The notes beneath the pieces are model-generated. The model did not search any database. It worked only from the letters and a program-made list of their open reading frames with translations, and had not been told where the DNA came from. This document shows, piece by piece, positions 35,868-44,743 of a stretch of DNA of 64,000 nucleotides (the first letter of the stretch is position 1; every line of letters begins with the position of its first letter). Source of the stretch: [Flexibacter] sp. ATCC 35103 (lineage in GTDB: Bacteria; Bacteroidota; Bacteroidia; Flavobacteriales; Flavobacteriaceae); contig NZ_MTQF01000001.1 of the NCBI RefSeq assembly GCF_001975985.1, positions 828,943-892,942 on the forward strand. The letters are read 5' to 3'. A program made the position numbers and the translations under genes.

Positions 35868-37157
35868 TTATGATTCACTAATCAATTGCGCCAATTGCTT
35901 AGTTAGGCTTTTTCTTGAATATTGTTGTAAACCAACGCCATGAGATTGTAATTTGCCTTCCAGAAATTGATTATAAAAGTCCAAAATTACACTTTTTAGC
36001 TTCGCTTTTTCAGAATAATCAAAAAATACTCCTGTATTAGTTTCTGTTACAATATCTGCAAAATCAGATCCATCCGGACCAATAGCAATTATTGGTCTGT
36101 TAGAGACCATATATTCGAACAATTTACCGGGAATAATACTTTTAGTATCTTCAGAATTTATCTCTATCAGAAGTAAAACCTGAGATTTTTTTTGATGTGC
36201 AATTGCTTCGTGATGCGAAACATATCCAAGGAGGTTTAAGTAATCCTTTAAATCAAATGCTGTAATAGAGTCTAAAACTTCCTGACTTACTGCTCCTATG
36301 AGTTTAATTTCCAGATGCGATTTAAAATCAGGAATTTCCTGAAGCAACTCTACCAGACATTCCCATAAAAAATTAGGATTTCTATCGGATAAAAAAGATC
36401 CGATATGGGCGAGCGTAAATTTAGTATCCAGAGTTTGTTTTTCTACATTTTCGATATCATAACCATTGGTAATTACCGAAATTGGCTTATTTGTAATTGC
36501 CTGAAATTCTACTTTAGTAGTTTTACTCGTTACAATAATAGTATCTGCAGTATTTAATACTTTATGCTCTAAACTTTTATGCTTTTTTGCAGCATAACCG
36601 GATAAACGTAATGCTTTATGATATCCTATTGTGGTCCAGGGATCGCGGAAATCAGCAAACCATTTTACGTCTAGCTTCTCTTTTAGCTCTAAACCTATTA
36701 AATGCAAACTATGTGGCGGCCCTGAAGTGACAATAGTATCAATATTGTTTTCCTTAATATATTTTTGAAGATAAGATACAGATGGTTTTACCCAAAAAAC
36801 ACGGGCATCAGGAATAAAAAGATTTCCGCGGACCCATAAAAAAGTTTTATCTAAAAAAGTCTGTTTTTTCTTGTGAGGAAAAATTCCGGAACTGATTTTC
36901 TTAGTTTTATTTTTCGAAAAGATGGATGCTAATTGATACGGTTCCCAAATTTTATTTTTAAGAACAATAACCTTATCAGAAATTTGATTTACCAATCCTT
37001 CATCAATAATGGGATAAGTTGGATTTTCCGGAACATAAACAATCGGCTGAACACCAAATTCAGGCAAATACTTTACAAATTTTAACCAGCGTTGCACACC
37101 AGGTCCTCCAGCAGGTGGAAAATAATAAGTAATGATTAAGAGTTTCTTTGGTTCCAA
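35868..37157 (-). CDS. GT4-family glycosyltransferase
   Basis: 429 residues. N-terminal Rossmann half with YYFPPAGGPGVQRWLKFVKYLPEFG, typical of GT4; GPPHSLHLIGLELK and WFADFRDPWT in the middle; C-terminal half with NGYDIENVE, HIGSFLSDRNP and the donor-site region IPGKLFEYMVSNRPIIAIGPDGSD. It transfers a sugar from a nucleotide donor to an envelope glycan. It sits between a small membrane protein and the flippase, so an O-antigen/exopolysaccharide role is inferred. Confidence 0.88.
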   Translation of the reverse strand: MEPKKLLIITYYFPPAGGPGVQRWLKFVKYLPEFGVQPIVYVPENPTYPIIDEGLVNQISDKVIVLKNKIWEPYQLASIFSKNKTKKISSGIFPHKKKQTFLDKTFLWVRGNLFIPDARVFWVKPSVSYLQKYIKENNIDTIVTSGPPHSLHLIGLELKEKLDVKWFADFRDPWTTIGYHKALRLSGYAAKKHKSLEHKVLNTADTIIVTSKTTKVEFQAITNKPISVITNGYDIENVEKQTLDTKFTLAHIGSFLSDRNPNFLWECLVELLQEIPDFKSHLEIKLIGAVSQEVLDSITAFDLKDYLNLLGYVSHHEAIAHQKKSQVLLLIEINSEDTKSIIPGKLFEYMVSNRPIIAIGPDGSDFADIVTETNTGVFFDYSEKAKLKSVILDFYNQFLEGKLQSHGVGLQQYSRKSLTKQLAQLISES

Positions 37158-37196
37158 GGAAAAATTGTTAATAGTTTAAAAGTGCAAATTTAGAAG

Positions 37197-37445
37197 TTAT
37201 TTTAAAGCAAATTTCTCATATCCTTTAAATAAAATATAGAACAAGAGAAAACAATTTAAGACTTGCCAAAAATTTAAAAAAATCCATACAATTTTAAATT
37301 TGGTTTCCATACTTGACAAACTAAAATATTTGCCTTGGCTTTCCTCATAAAAATCATCATATCCCATCAAATAAACTCCACAGAAAATATATACCGCTAA
37401 GTCTAAGAAAATAACAACAATAATTTTAATAAATTTCGAAAACAT
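37197..37445 (-). CDS. 82-residue membrane protein
   Basis: Two predicted helices (~8-28 and ~49-73) with a short periplasmic or cytoplasmic loop (DDFYEESQGKYFSLSSMETK). No recognisable family. It lies between YfhO and GT4 in the same direction, 24 bp after yfhO and 39 bp before GT4, so it belongs to the glycan operon. The gap to YfhO carries a dispersed repeat. Confidence 0.6.
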   Translation of the reverse strand: MFSKFIKIIVVIFLDLAVYIFCGVYLMGYDDFYEESQGKYFSLSSMETKFKIVWIFLNFWQVLNCFLLFYILFKGYEKFALK

Positions 37446-37449
37446 TCTT

Positions 37450-37482
37450 AAAACTGAGACTGAGACTGATTATCGCGACTGT
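37450..37482. repeat. CAGTYT-type repeat overlapping the yfhO 3' end
   Basis: AAACTGAGACTGAGACTG then ATTATCGCGACTG. On the minus strand it reads CAGTCGCGATAATCAGTC, then TCAGTCTCAG, and supplies the last codons (Q-S-R-stop) of the YfhO-like gene. Confidence 0.65.
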
Positions 37483-39908
37483 TCACCAGACTTCTTTCTT
37501 TCAAAATAAATCCCACCAATCAAAAGGAATAACATACCTATTGAACTGGCCAAAGTTATAGTGCTTCCGGTTTTTACCACCTGAGGTTCAAATTTAAATT
37601 CGATAATATGTGCTCCTCCCGGAACTTCCATTGCTCTTAAAACATAATCAACCGGGAAATGGTTCGTTAATTTACCATCAACATAAGCATTCCAGCCATT
37701 TTTATAATAGATCTCAGAGAAAACAGCTAAACCGTCTTTCTTATTATCCGTTTTGTACTTGATATAATTTGGCTTGTATTGCACCACTTTTATAGTTCCG
37801 GTTGTATCCCATTGTTTTTTTAAACGGGCACTTTTAAATTTTCCTTCATGCTCGCGAACATTGAAAACGGCCACTTTTTTAGTATCGATATGATCTAAAG
37901 CTTTCATGACATCGTCTGGTTTATTAACCAATGTTACGGTACTTACAAACCAGGCATTTCCGTTTGTATTCGGGTTTACGGTTGGGAATTCTTTTCCTTC
38001 TTTATCCGTTTGAATGATGTATTTTACATTTAACATATCCAGAACTTCCATATTATTTTTTGCAATTTGGTAGTCAAATAACTGTTGCATTCTTCTAGGT
38101 TTTGCTGCATGATATCCGCCAAGCGAATGGTGAAAATAAGATGCACGCGCACTGGACATATTTCCGCTTACTTCAAAAACCCTGTAATGAGTTGTATCTT
38201 TTAATATCTGCGCATCAGATGGTGTTTCCTGAAACGGAGATGCAATTTGTACCGGACTCACAAAATCTTTAGCCGAAACATATTTCTTATCCACAAAAAA
38301 TAAATCGAAAATCATTAAAATCCCAACGATAATCAAAGTGGTATTTTGAGCTAGTTTATTTTTAATAAATAACCATAATATTCCAAAAGTCAATACAATA
38401 AAGAAACCCGAACGCAACAAATCTGCAGAATATAAAGTCATTCTGTCTTCTTTTAATGCATCAACAAAAGCTGGTCCGTAGCTGTCTAAAAAATAGTTAT
38501 CACTGCTTCCTGTAAAATGGAACATACTTTTAGCAAATACCAAAATTATAATAACTCCTATACCAAAAACTCCTGTTTGTATTAATGCTTTCTGTTGTAA
38601 TTTTGGTTCATCCTTTGCTTTAAAGAAAGATTGTAATCCCATTATAGCCAAAACAGGAAAACACAATTCAAGAATAACCTGAATAGATGAAACTGCTCTG
38701 AACTTATCATACATAGGTACATAATCAATAAAGAAATCTGTTAATAACGAAAAGTTTTTTCCCCATGAAAGCACTAACGCTACTAATGCACCTGAAAGGA
38801 ATACATATTTTATTTTTCTATCATCTATAAACAATGCTAAAACTCCTAAAAAGAAAACGACAACTCCAATATATGCAGGAGCGGCAACAATAGGCTGATC
38901 TCCCCAATAGGTTGGCATTCCGGATACAAAATCCTGTGCTTGCTCTGATGGCACTCCCTGTTCAAGCATAAATGCATACATACGGCTATCAGTTCCAACA
39001 TTCTCATGATTGGAACCTCCAAAAAGCCTTGGAGCAATTAAGTTAAAACTTTCAGGAATTCCGTAACTGTATTCTGTAATATACTCACGGCTTAAAGCAT
39101 TTTCATTTACCTTTTTAGATCCGTCAGGATTAAAAGTCAGCTCACTATTGCTACGTGTACTAAATTTAGCATACTCACTGGTCGCCATTAAATTAGTAGC
39201 ATTGGCACCAATAGCAAAAATTCCGGCTACTGCCAAAACTCCAATAGCGGTTAACAGTGGTTTGTATTGTTTATCTTTAATAAAATTAAAAGCAAAATAA
39301 CCCGAAAGTATCAATAAGAATATCAATAAATAATAGGTCATTTGAAAGTGGTTCGCATTAATCTCTAACGCAACCGCAAACATGGTGAGCAAACCTCCCC
39401 AAATATATTTTTTTTGAAAAACCAGTATAAAACCGGCAATAACAAGTGGCATATAAGCAATTGCATGTGCTTTTGCATTATGGCCAACACCAAGTATAAT
39501 AATTAAATAGGTAGAGAAACCAAAGGCAATTGCACCAATAAATGCTTTTAAAGGATCCGTTTTTAAAACTAATAATAATCCGTAGAAACCTAAGAAATAT
39601 AAAAACAGGTAATCTGCCGGACGCGGTAAAAAACGCAAAGCATCGTCTATTTTACCTATATAATCGTTAGGATAATTTGCCCCTAATTGATAGGTTGGCA
39701 TACCACCAAATGCAGAATTTGTCCAATATGGCTCAGAATGTTCTGTAGCTCTAAAATCATTCTGTTCTTTTGCCATTCCGGTATATTGAGCAATATCCGA
39801 CTGGAAAATTTGTTTTCCTTGTAATACAGGATAAAAATAAATTAAAGAAACGAGAATAAAGCCCAATATAACAAGGGCGTGCGGATAGAACTTATTTACT
39901 ATTTTCAA
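37470..39908 (-). CDS. YfhO-family polytopic membrane protein
   Basis: 812 residues with about 13 predicted helices, starting ALVILGFILVSLIYFYPVLQGKQ. A large extracytoplasmic part follows helix 1 (AFGGMPTYQLGANYPNDY, resembling GT-C acceptor loops) and a C-terminal globular domain (YKPNYIKYKTDNKKDGLAVFSEIYYKNGWNAYVDGK) precedes the last helix. In Gram-positive bacteria YfhO relatives glycosylate teichoic acids; in Bacteroidota the acceptor is unknown. Its last residues are encoded by a dispersed repeat. It is followed in the operon by an 82-aa protein, GT4 and a flippase. Confidence 0.88.
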   Translation of the reverse strand: MKIVNKFYPHALVILGFILVSLIYFYPVLQGKQIFQSDIAQYTGMAKEQNDFRATEHSEPYWTNSAFGGMPTYQLGANYPNDYIGKIDDALRFLPRPADYLFLYFLGFYGLLLVLKTDPLKAFIGAIAFGFSTYLIIILGVGHNAKAHAIAYMPLVIAGFILVFQKKYIWGGLLTMFAVALEINANHFQMTYYLLIFLLILSGYFAFNFIKDKQYKPLLTAIGVLAVAGIFAIGANATNLMATSEYAKFSTRSNSELTFNPDGSKKVNENALSREYITEYSYGIPESFNLIAPRLFGGSNHENVGTDSRMYAFMLEQGVPSEQAQDFVSGMPTYWGDQPIVAAPAYIGVVVFFLGVLALFIDDRKIKYVFLSGALVALVLSWGKNFSLLTDFFIDYVPMYDKFRAVSSIQVILELCFPVLAIMGLQSFFKAKDEPKLQQKALIQTGVFGIGVIIILVFAKSMFHFTGSSDNYFLDSYGPAFVDALKEDRMTLYSADLLRSGFFIVLTFGILWLFIKNKLAQNTTLIIVGILMIFDLFFVDKKYVSAKDFVSPVQIASPFQETPSDAQILKDTTHYRVFEVSGNMSSARASYFHHSLGGYHAAKPRRMQQLFDYQIAKNNMEVLDMLNVKYIIQTDKEGKEFPTVNPNTNGNAWFVSTVTLVNKPDDVMKALDHIDTKKVAVFNVREHEGKFKSARLKKQWDTTGTIKVVQYKPNYIKYKTDNKKDGLAVFSEIYYKNGWNAYVDGKLTNHFPVDYVLRAMEVPGGAHIIEFKFEPQVVKTGSTITLASSIGMLFLLIGGIYFERKKSGEQSR

Positions 39909-39958
39909 TTTAGGCTGGTTTGGTTAAATGATGAATCCTGTAACTCTAGGTCACAAAC

Positions 39959-40243
39959 TTAATCTATTTCTTCGTAATCAACATAATCGCCGACTTTTTT
40001 GGTTTCGCGGGGATTTTTTGCATTAGCGGTATTTATAATGATTTCATCATTATTTGTACGCGTTTTTTGCCATGTATTATCCTGAGTATATTGTTGTTGT
40101 CTCTGAAAATTCTCACCAGCTTTCTCAACGGCTTTTTTTACTAATACCGGTAAAAAGATTTTGGCTAAAAATTTAAAAATATAATAAAACGCAATAATCC
40201 ACATTATCGTTTTAAACAAATTTGTAAAAGATGCTTCTTGCAT
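39959..40243 (-). CDS. small membrane protein, DUF4834-like
   Basis: About 94 residues from the ATG at 40243 (in-frame ATGs at 40249 and 40279 are alternatives). One N-terminal helix (FKTIMWIIAFYYIFKFLAKIFLPVLV), then a lysine/glutamine-rich cytoplasmic tail (EKAGENFQRQQQYTQ) ending in acidic GDYVDYEEID. This pattern matches the DUF4834 group of Bacteroidota. First gene of the YfhO operon, 50 bp upstream of yfhO, divergent from the outer-membrane protein at 40369. Confidence 0.72.
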   Translation of the reverse strand: MQEASFTNLFKTIMWIIAFYYIFKFLAKIFLPVLVKKAVEKAGENFQRQQQYTQDNTWQKTRTNNDEIIINTANAKNPRETKKVGDYVDYEEID

Positions 40244-40324
40244 GATCATATAATTTTTTTCCAAAATTAATAAATCCATTGTTTAAAATTAAAATATCAA
40301 TCTTAAATAAATAATAAAATATAG

Positions 40325-40332
40325 TACATTTG
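40325..40332 (+). promoter_or_regulatory. candidate -7 element TACATTTG
   Basis: Exact TAnnTTTG match 36 bp before the ATG at 40369. No TTTG at the right distance upstream. Confidence 0.4.
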
Positions 40333-40368
40333 AAATGCGTTATTACTTTTTAATCAAAAAAAACATTT

Positions 40369-41346
40369 ATGTTAAAAAATAAAAACTTTTTTATTACAGC
40401 TCTTTGTTTAGTTCCTCAATTTTTTTTCGCACAGTATACTGATGTAATCAACTCCAATCGTCCAGGCGAGACAATGTCTGCGTATGCAGTTGGTAAATCA
40501 GTTATTCAGGCAGAGCTTGGTGTTTACGGTATAAAAGAAAAACACGATTTATTAGATTATGACGGAAGTGGTTTTGGTACTGATTTAACCTTACGTTATG
40601 GTGCATTTCTAGAAAAACTGGAGTTTGTGCTTGATTTGCAATACCAAATGGAAAATTTCGACACTCCATATACAAGTTACAAAAAGAACAACTTTAGACA
40701 GACAGTTCTTGGAGCTAAATATCTGATCTACGATCCTTATAAAAACTACAAAAAAGAAGCTAATATTTACAGCTATAAAGCCAATCATAGTTTTAACTGG
40801 CATGAATTAATTCCTGCCGTATCCGTTTTTGCCGGAGCAAATTTTGTTGGTGCTGATAATCCATACTCATTCTCTCCTGAATCCAGTATATCTCCTAAAG
40901 TAATGTTGATTACACAAAATCTTTTTGGAGGCGGGAAATGGGTTTTTGTAACCAACATTATTGCCGATTATATCACAACAGATTACCCTAGTTATGGTTA
41001 TGTTTTAACTTTAACACACGGATTTAATGATAAATGGTCTGGCTTTGTTGAAAATCAAGGCTACAAAAGTGATTTTTACAGTGATGCCATTGTTCGTGGC
41101 GGAGCTGCTTATTTAATTAATCCTAATCTTCAGGTTGATGCCTCATTAAGTACCAACTTTAAAAATACACCTTCTATATTTTATGGAGGAGTTGGAGTTT
41201 CATGGCGTTATGACGCAAGTTATAAAGAGAAACAAATGGAATTTAAAGGTAAGGAAAAAGCAAAAAAGAATAAAGATAATCAGATGGAACAAAGAGAAAT
41301 CGATTATCAGGAAAAAGAACGAAAACGTAAATCTAAATACGAATAA
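40369..41346 (+). CDS. outer-membrane transporter-like protein (Phenol_MetA_deg-type barrel)
   Basis: 325 residues. Signal peptide ending FFFAQ (~21). Then INSNRPGETMSAYAVGKSVIQAELG, a start typical of the MetA-pathway/Phenol_MetA_deg beta-barrel group, with alternating strands to ~285. The last 40 residues (KEKQMEFKGKEKAKKNKDNQ, then MEQREIDYQEKERKRKSKYE) are highly charged and predicted helical, an unusual periplasmic tail for a barrel. The substrate is unknown. A GNAT-like gene follows after 50 bp. Confidence 0.75.
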   Translation: MLKNKNFFITALCLVPQFFFAQYTDVINSNRPGETMSAYAVGKSVIQAELGVYGIKEKHDLLDYDGSGFGTDLTLRYGAFLEKLEFVLDLQYQMENFDTPYTSYKKNNFRQTVLGAKYLIYDPYKNYKKEANIYSYKANHSFNWHELIPAVSVFAGANFVGADNPYSFSPESSISPKVMLITQNLFGGGKWVFVTNIIADYITTDYPSYGYVLTLTHGFNDKWSGFVENQGYKSDFYSDAIVRGGAAYLINPNLQVDASLSTNFKNTPSIFYGGVGVSWRYDASYKEKQMEFKGKEKAKKNKDNQMEQREIDYQEKERKRKSKYE

Positions 41347-41396
41347 TAATTAATAATAACCTCTCTAAATAAAGAGATATTTCATACACAATCTTG

Positions 41397-42515
41397 ATGA
41401 TTACAATTAAAGAAGCCAAAACAAAAAAGGAATTAACCGATTATATCAAATTTCCATTTTCACTCTATAAAGACAATCCATATTGGGTTCCGCCAATTAT
41501 TGCAGATGAACTTGAATCATTTGATAAAACAAAAAATCCTGCCTTTGATAATGCTGAAGCCTATTTTTATATGGCTTATAAAGACAATAAAATTGTTGGC
41601 AGAATTACGGCAATCATTAATTGGTCTGAAGTCAACAATCAGCATAAAAGAAAAGTTCGTTTCGGATGGTTTGATGTCATCGACGATATCGAAGTAACAA
41701 AAGCACTTTTAGAAAAAGTATATGAACTGGGCAGACAAAACAATCTTGAACACGTTGAAGGTCCAATGGGATTTTCTAATTTAGATAAAGTTGGTGTACT
41801 TACAGAAGGTTATGACCAAATGGGAACTATGATTACATGGTACAATAATCCTTATTATGTTACTCATTTTGAACAGTTAGGTTTTCAGGTAGAAAAGGAA
41901 TATATCGAAAGTGTTTTTCCGTTCTCAAATGTTAAACCTGAGTTTTTCCTTAAAGCACAGGAATTAATCAAAAAGAGATATGGCTTAAAATCGCTTACAT
42001 TCACTAAAACAAAAGATATTATGCCACATGTGGACAAAATGTTTGATTTGTTTAATGAATCGTATGCAAAATTAGCTTCGTTTGTAGCAATTTCAGATGT
42101 TCAGAAAGAATATTTCAAGAAGAAATACATCAGTTTTATAAATCCTGAATATATCAAATTTGTAGTTGATAAAGACGATAAATTAATCGCTTTTAGTATC
42201 GTAATGCCAAGTTTTTCTGAGGCATTGCAAAAAGCAAAAGGCAAACTGTTTCCGTTTGGGTTTCTTCATTTATTAAAAGCCCGAAAAAAGAGCAAAGATG
42301 TTGTTTTTTACCTCATCGGAGTACATCCGGATTATCAAAACAAAGGAGTTACGGCTATTATTTTTGACGAATATTACAAAACTTTCTCCGAAAAGGGAAT
42401 TCAGACTTGTATCAGAACTCCAGAACTGGCTGAAAATACTGCTATCCATTTATTATGGAAAAACTTTGACCCAAAAATTCATTGTCAGAGAAAGACTTAT
42501 CTGAAATATCTTTAA
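41397..42515 (+). CDS. GNAT-fold N-acetyltransferase-like protein
   Basis: 372 residues, cytoplasmic. N-terminal half carries KDNPYWVPPIIADE and EGPMGFSNLDKVGVLTEGYDQ, with FNNPYY-like YNNPYYVTHFEQLGF; these mark a YghO-like family. The C-terminal GNAT core includes FYLIGVHPDYQNKGVTAIIFDEYYKTF, a recognisable acetyl-CoA binding segment. The substrate is unknown. The ATG at 41397 is preferred over a TTG one codon upstream. A symmetrical terminator follows. Confidence 0.8.
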   Translation: MITIKEAKTKKELTDYIKFPFSLYKDNPYWVPPIIADELESFDKTKNPAFDNAEAYFYMAYKDNKIVGRITAIINWSEVNNQHKRKVRFGWFDVIDDIEVTKALLEKVYELGRQNNLEHVEGPMGFSNLDKVGVLTEGYDQMGTMITWYNNPYYVTHFEQLGFQVEKEYIESVFPFSNVKPEFFLKAQELIKKRYGLKSLTFTKTKDIMPHVDKMFDLFNESYAKLASFVAISDVQKEYFKKKYISFINPEYIKFVVDKDDKLIAFSIVMPSFSEALQKAKGKLFPFGFLHLLKARKKSKDVVFYLIGVHPDYQNKGVTAIIFDEYYKTFSEKGIQTCIRTPELAENTAIHLLWKNFDPKIHCQRKTYLKYL

Positions 42516-42535
42516 TTAAAATGATCAACAAAACT

Positions 42536-42569
42536 AAAAAATCCATTCTCCCCAAAGAATGGATTTTTT
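42536..42569. terminator. bidirectional terminator
   Basis: AAAAAATCCATTC and GAATGGATTTTTT form a perfect 13-bp stem with an 8-nt loop between convergent genes. The same ATCCATTC/GAATGGAT stem is used at 43116. Confidence 0.85.
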
Positions 42570-42591
42570 AATATAAATAATAACAGAAAAC

Positions 42592-43071
42592 TTATTCTGC
42601 TTTACAATCAACTTTTGTTAATGTATTTTTTTGATCAAATTTCAGTAGTTTTTTATCTTTAAAGGAAACTTTGCCATTTGCTTCTACAACATCACCATAT
42701 CCTTCATAAAGAATACCTTCTCTTTCAATAAAAGCAACCTCCCTAATAGATGAAACTCCTTCTGACATAAAAGTATAATCAGCAATTAAAGTATCACCTT
42801 TCATATTCCCTATCAAAGTTCCTTCATTTTTATCTTTCCCAGCTATGTTATAGCTTAATTTTCCATTTACTTCCTGATGCGAGTTTACATTATAACTTAG
42901 TTCAATTTTATTAGCACCAGTCGATGCATAACATTGATCTCCTGATGGCTCAAGGATTTGGGCTTCTTTTGGTGCTTTTGGTGTAATTTCTACCGGTTCT
43001 GCAACTTGATCTTTTTTACAAGAAGCAAAAACACTTAAAGTAATAATTGTAAAGGCCAGTATTTTCTTCAT
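42592..43071 (-). CDS. lipoprotein of unknown function
   Basis: 159 residues. Lipobox VFASC (Cys18), a proline-rich linker (AEPVEITPKAPKEAQ), then a beta-rich domain with GDQCYASTGANKIELSYNV, NGKLSYNIAGKDKNEGTLIG and C-terminal VDCKAE; the two cysteines (QCY and VDC) could form a disulfide. The repeated G-x-L-x-Y/G-x-M pattern suggests an up-and-down barrel. No family recognised. Monocistronic. Confidence 0.72.
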   Translation of the reverse strand: MKKILAFTIITLSVFASCKKDQVAEPVEITPKAPKEAQILEPSGDQCYASTGANKIELSYNVNSHQEVNGKLSYNIAGKDKNEGTLIGNMKGDTLIADYTFMSEGVSSIREVAFIEREGILYEGYGDVVEANGKVSFKDKKLLKFDQKNTLTKVDCKAE

Positions 43072-43115
43072 GTTCTTTTGTTTTTAAAATTAGTTGATAT
43101 AAAATTACTTTAAAT

Positions 43116-43151
43116 AAAAAAAATCCATTCGCATAACGAATGGATTTTTTT
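43116..43151 (-). terminator. terminator of the oxoamine synthase gene
   Basis: AAAAAAATCCATTC and GAATGGATTTTTTT form a perfect 14-bp stem; the loop is GCATAAC. Located 36 bp after the stop of the minus-strand gene at 43188. Confidence 0.85.
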
Positions 43152-43187
43152 ACATAATTCCCATATTAGGAATCTATTTTGAAGAAA

Positions 43188-44450
43188 TTAAGCGTCTAAA
43201 TCAACTTTAGTTCTGCTTGCAATTTCCTTATAAGTTCCATTTTCCAGTTTTTCACGAATTGCTTCAAATGCTACTAACGTTTCATCAATATCACTTAAAG
43301 TATGTGATGTTGTAGGGATCATTCTTAACAAAATAATTCCTTTTGGAATTACCGGATAGATGACAATAGACAAGAAAATACCGTAGTTTTCTCTTAAATC
43401 ATTCACCATAACCATTGCTTCAGGAACACTTCCTTCTAAATAAACTGGTGTTACACAAGTATTTGTGTCACCAATATTAAAGTTTCTTGAACGCAATCCG
43501 TTTTGTAATGCATTTACATTTTCCCAAAGTTTATCTTTCAATTCAGGGTGATTACGCAATAATTCTAAACGTTTCAATGAACCAATTGTCTGAATCATTG
43601 GTAATGCTTTTGCAAACATCTGAGAACGTAAATTATATTTCAAATAATCAATAATATCCTGATCACCAGCTACAAAAGCTCCAATATTAGCCATTGATTT
43701 TGCAAAAGTAGAGAAATAAACATCAATACCATCCTGAATTCCCTGCTCCTCACCTGCTCCGGCTCCTGTTTTACCAAGTGTACCAAAACCGTGTGCATCA
43801 TCTACTAATAAACGGAAATTATATTTTTCTTTTAAAGCAACAATTTCTTTCAATTTACCTTGTTGTCCTCTCATTCCAAAAACACCTTCGGTAATAAAAA
43901 GAATTCCACCACCTGTTTCTGTTGCCATTTTAGTAGCACGTTGCAGGTTTTTTTCCATACTTTCAAGATCATTGTGTTTGTATGTAAAACGTTTACCCAT
44001 GTGCAAACGAACACCATCAATAATACAAGCATGAGAATCTACATCATAAACAATAATGTCATTTTTAGTAACTAAAGCATCAATAGTAGATACCATTCCC
44101 TGATATCCAAAATTCAATAAATATGCTGCCGGTTTCATTACAAACTCAGCTAATTCATTTTCTAATTGCTCGTGGTATTTTGTATGACCTGACATCATAC
44201 GCGCTCCCATTGGGTAAGCTGCTCCAAATTGAGTTGCAGCATCAATATCGGCCTGACGTACTTCAGGATGATTTGCAAGTCCTAAATAGTCATTCAAACT
44301 CCAGTTTAAAATATTTTTTCCACCAAATTGCATTCTTGGACCAAGTTCTCCTTCTAATTTTGGGAATACAAAATACCCCTCAGCTTGTGAAGCCCATTTT
44401 CCTAATGGTCCTTTATTGTTCTGAATTCTTTCGAATAAATCTTTTACCAT
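43188..44450 (-). CDS. PLP-dependent alpha-oxoamine synthase (serine palmitoyltransferase/cysteate acyltransferase-like)
   Basis: 420 residues, fold-type I PLP enzyme. Cofactor residues visible: H140 in VDSHACIIDG, D217-D218-A-H220 in LLVDDAHGFGTLG, and the Schiff-base lysine K251 in YFSTFAKSMANIG. This is the family of 2-amino-3-ketobutyrate ligase, BioF and serine palmitoyltransferase. BioF-operon or threonine-catabolism neighbours are absent. In Flavobacterium this family includes the cysteate-fatty acyltransferase that makes the sulfonolipid base capnine, and that or sphingolipid synthesis are the best candidates. It diverges from nirK with a 293-bp shared upstream region. Confidence 0.85.
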   Translation of the reverse strand: MVKDLFERIQNNKGPLGKWASQAEGYFVFPKLEGELGPRMQFGGKNILNWSLNDYLGLANHPEVRQADIDAATQFGAAYPMGARMMSGHTKYHEQLENELAEFVMKPAAYLLNFGYQGMVSTIDALVTKNDIIVYDVDSHACIIDGVRLHMGKRFTYKHNDLESMEKNLQRATKMATETGGGILFITEGVFGMRGQQGKLKEIVALKEKYNFRLLVDDAHGFGTLGKTGAGAGEEQGIQDGIDVYFSTFAKSMANIGAFVAGDQDIIDYLKYNLRSQMFAKALPMIQTIGSLKRLELLRNHPELKDKLWENVNALQNGLRSRNFNIGDTNTCVTPVYLEGSVPEAMVMVNDLRENYGIFLSIVIYPVIPKGIILLRMIPTTSHTLSDIDETLVAFEAIREKLENGTYKEIASRTKVDLDA

Positions 44451-44680
44451 AAATATATTTTGAAGTAATAATTTTATTTTATACAGGGTGCAAAAATAAT
44501 GATTATTATTCTAAAATAGAGTCAGCCAATTATTTTTATTGAAAAATATTCTGAATCCCCATTTTCTGCCGTTTTTATTGTATAAACTTATCGTATTTAA
44601 CGTAAGGAATTATCAAATCAATATCCTTAAAACTGAATATAATCAATCAAAAGCAGCTGAAAAATGACTTTTATCATAAT
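44451..44680. other. divergent intergenic region before nirK
   Basis: Contains the upstream regions of the oxoamine synthase (minus) and nirK (plus). I see no FNR/DNR-type TTGAT-N4-ATCAA site; the notable element is the Rrf2-type box just downstream (44681). Confidence 0.4.
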
Positions 44681-44700
44681 AAAAGATAAAATTGTCTTTT
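44681..44700. promoter_or_regulatory. Rrf2/NsrR-type box upstream of nirK
   Basis: AAAAGATAA-AA-TTGTCTTTT, an inverted repeat matching in 8 of 9 positions, 43 bp before the nirK start. The same architecture occurs at 49695 (before ric) and 50798 (before rrf2). A degenerate -7 element (TAAAATTG) lies inside it. Confidence 0.7.
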
Positions 44701-44743
44701 AAATTTACTTCAGATTCAAAAACTAAAACAAAAACCATTTATT

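Noticed and set aside
44123-44452. 109-codon plus-strand frame opposite the oxoamine synthase
   Set aside because: Shadow of a strongly conserved gene.
44451-44743. FNR/DNR box before nirK
   Set aside because: No TTGAT-N4-ATCAA; the only strong palindrome is the Rrf2-type box.
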